DNA of 47,116 bases from Bacillus sp. AFS015802 (GTDB lineage: Bacteria; Bacillota; Bacilli; Bacillales; Bacillaceae_B). How positions within the stretch are numbered: position 1 is the first letter of the stretch; every line of letters begins with the position of its first letter. The DNA lies in contig NZ_NTUP01000016.1 in the NCBI RefSeq assembly GCF_002561455.1, positions 1 to 47,116 on the forward strand. The letters run 5' to 3'. The notes under the pieces were generated by a model, which saw only the letters and a program-made list of their open reading frames with translations, was not told where the DNA came from and made no database searches. Shown here in pieces: positions 46,151 through 47,116 of this stretch. Made by a program: the position numbers and the translations under genes.

Positions 46151-46249
46151 AAGGCATAGTGGTAAACAGCTTGTCATTTGCTGGTACATTCCTTGTCACT
46201 AGGTGGTAAATAGAATGTCATTGGTGGTACATTTCACTTGCCGTAATCA
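46151..46249. repeat. IS right end with 22-bp phased subrepeats
   Basis: TGGTA words at 46160, 46182, 46204 and 46225 and TGTCA words at 46172, 46194 and 46216 step by 22 bases (last step 21). They lie between istA and the terminal TGATTACGG (minus strand) and are probable transposase-binding sites, possibly also the istAB promoter region. Confidence 0.8.
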
Positions 46250-46690
46250 ATGTATCATATCACGGCAAGGGGGAATAAACGTGGTGCTTTGCTTTATGAC
46301 GGCTGCGATTATCTTACCTACTTGCATATCCTTGAGGATGTCCGCTTTATGTATCCCTTCTTATTACACTCATATTGTCTCATGACCAATCACATTCACC
46401 TGCAGATCGAAACCATCGACCATCATATTCAATACATTATGAAAACACTCCACTCCCGATATGCTGTCTTTCTGAATCGCCGGATGAAAACGGTGGGACA
46501 CCAGTTCCAGGGAAGATATGGGGATGAGCTGATTGAATCCAGTGACTACTTTTTGGAAGTGAGTCGCTATATCCATCGAAATCCGTTGGAAGCCAACATG
46601 GTTTCCCGATGTGAAGACTACCCCTGGATCAGTTATATTTCTTATATTACAGCTTCGCATAATCCTCACGTTGATCCTTCCAGAACGTAG
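46250..46690 (+). pseudogene. RAYT gene, 3' fragment
   Basis: This open frame continues the transposase begun at 43381: HITARGNKRG, NHIHL (HUH metal site), QFQGRYGDE (nucleophile Tyr) and YIHRNPLEAN are all present and in frame. It begins at the duplicated ATGTAT, so an ATG is present by chance but without a ribosome site, and the first 12 family residues are missing. It is inactive unless the IS excises precisely. It resembles the intact RAYT at 6430 along its length but is shorter by a few residues after GNKRG. Confidence 0.9.
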
Positions 46691-46776
46691 TCCTATTTTC
46701 TTGAACCGGTTTGTATTTAATAACTAAAAAATGTATGAAATGGCATCTAATTATGCATACCACTTGCTCCTCCAGA

Positions 46777-46986
46777 TTAGCGGTTTTTTAATGATTCTTT
46801 ATATCTAAAACTATCACCCGTAAACAGGAACAGATATCTGTCCTTCAGGAAATACCCGCTCTTTAATACACCGATCTCAATCGCAAAGTCAAACAACGGG
46901 CGTTCTTCTGCTCTGCCGGTGATAAAATGATTAACTCCTTGTTTCCAGATCACGTCGCAAATGCCTTTCCTGCTGTGACATCTTCT
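46777..46986 (-). pseudogene. Coding remnant, 3' end of an unknown gene
   Basis: The minus strand holds 69 open codons ending in TAA with no ribosome site. The last 58 look protein-like: VIWKQGVNHFITGRAEERPL, then a stretch with FAIEIGVLKSGYFLKD, YLFLFTGD and SFRYKESLKNR. An in-frame stop lies just upstream, and another frame there reads EWEYTLTKEDVTAGKAF, which suggests a frameshift or decay. I do not recognise the family. It sits between the split RAYT and the second family-2 REP. Confidence 0.4.
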
Positions 46987-47054
46987 TTAGTAAGAGTATA
47001 CTCCCATTCGATTCTTCTTAATTCTCGTATTCCGACACCATGGAGAGACGTAGG

Positions 47055-47079
47055 TTAAATGGGGACGGTTCCGATTTGA
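47055..47079 (+). repeat. REP family 2, second copy
   Basis: AAATGGGGACGGTTCCGATT matches the copy at 43024 apart from changes at the start and one stem base. It has the same direction and the same GACGGTT loop, and is likewise followed by TTTGACTTTT. Confidence 0.8.
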
Positions 47080-47116
47080 CTTTTTGTATTAAATAGTTGT
47101 AGACGTCAAGTTGAAT

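Larger units (their letters stand above)
43423..46249 (-). mobile_element. Complete IS21-family insertion sequence (2827 bp)
   Basis: The element starts TGAATACAG and ends GTAATCA, so its inverted termini begin with TG (TGAATACAGCCAAGTGA against TGATTACGGCAAGTGA). It carries istA and istB on the minus strand with an ATGA overlap. Each end holds four phased 22-bp subrepeats: GCCA words at 43431, 43453, 43475 and 43497, and TGGTA words at 46160, 46182, 46204 and 46225. It is flanked by a 6-bp direct repeat, ATGTAT, and is inserted in a RAYT gene. Both reading frames and both ends look intact, so it may be active or recent. Confidence 0.93.

Noticed and set aside
43024..47079. A composite transposon bounded by the two family-2 repeats
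   Set aside because: The repeats are short hairpins in the same orientation without a duplication or transposase ends; REP copies beside a RAYT explain them better.

Overview
The window looks like chromosome of a low-GC Gram-positive Bacillaceae (Bacillus/Rossellomorea-like; genus is inference). Reasons: AGGAGG-type ribosome sites with frequent TTG/GTG starts, a hutP-H-U-I-G operon with HutP antitermination, an SLH-anchored wall nucleotidase, an LCP protein beside a CpsC/CpsD/CpsB tyrosine-kinase locus, and a PlcR-like regulator. No rRNA, tRNA or CRISPR was seen.

Layout. 1-0.38 kb: repeat debris. 0.38-7.6 kb: a secreted alkaline phosphatase, a yknW/yknX-like pair without its ABC subunits, two tiny genes missed by long-ORF calling (4770-4898 minus, 5187-5348 plus), an XRE regulator, an intact REP-associated transposase (RAYT) and unknown genes. 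7.7-13.9 kb: the histidine utilisation operon with promoter, HutP sites and attenuator. 13.9-17.5 kb: a lipoprotein, an SLH-anchored 5'-nucleotidase and an unknown gene. 17.6-18.9 kb: a divergent quorum-sensing pair, a 42-residue secreted pro-peptide ending in VELPTQY opposite a PlcR-like HTH-TPR regulator. 19.0-43.0 kb: an exopolysaccharide/capsule locus. It holds LCP, SGNH hydrolase, the CpsC/D/B kinase-phosphatase module, a structured RNA at the position of the Bacillus EAR element, EpsC-type dehydratase, GalU, a priming sugar transferase, glycosyltransferases, CapE/F/G for UDP-L-FucNAc, Wzy, an acetyltransferase, a nonulosonic-acid module (cytidylyltransferase-PseG fusion plus NeuB), Wzx and GalE. 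From 26.7 kb to 42 kb the DNA is visibly more AT-rich, as in a serotype-variable cassette. 43.0-47.1 kb: mobile debris, in which a complete IS21-family element (43423-46249) has split a second RAYT gene.

The most unusual signal is a short repeat, GAGGGACGGACCT. Fifteen exact 11-base cores (GGGACGGACCT) lie between 531 and 17175, several as inverted pairs forming hairpins, one directly in front of the RAYT gene. Six exact copies and one near copy lie inside coding regions (phoA twice, hutH, hutU twice, hutI, degenerate in hutG), all in the sense direction and in three different reading frames. A second family, with loop GACGGTT, brackets the second RAYT and supplies the last codons and stop of galE. 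This is consistent with RAYT/REP systems that have spread into genes.
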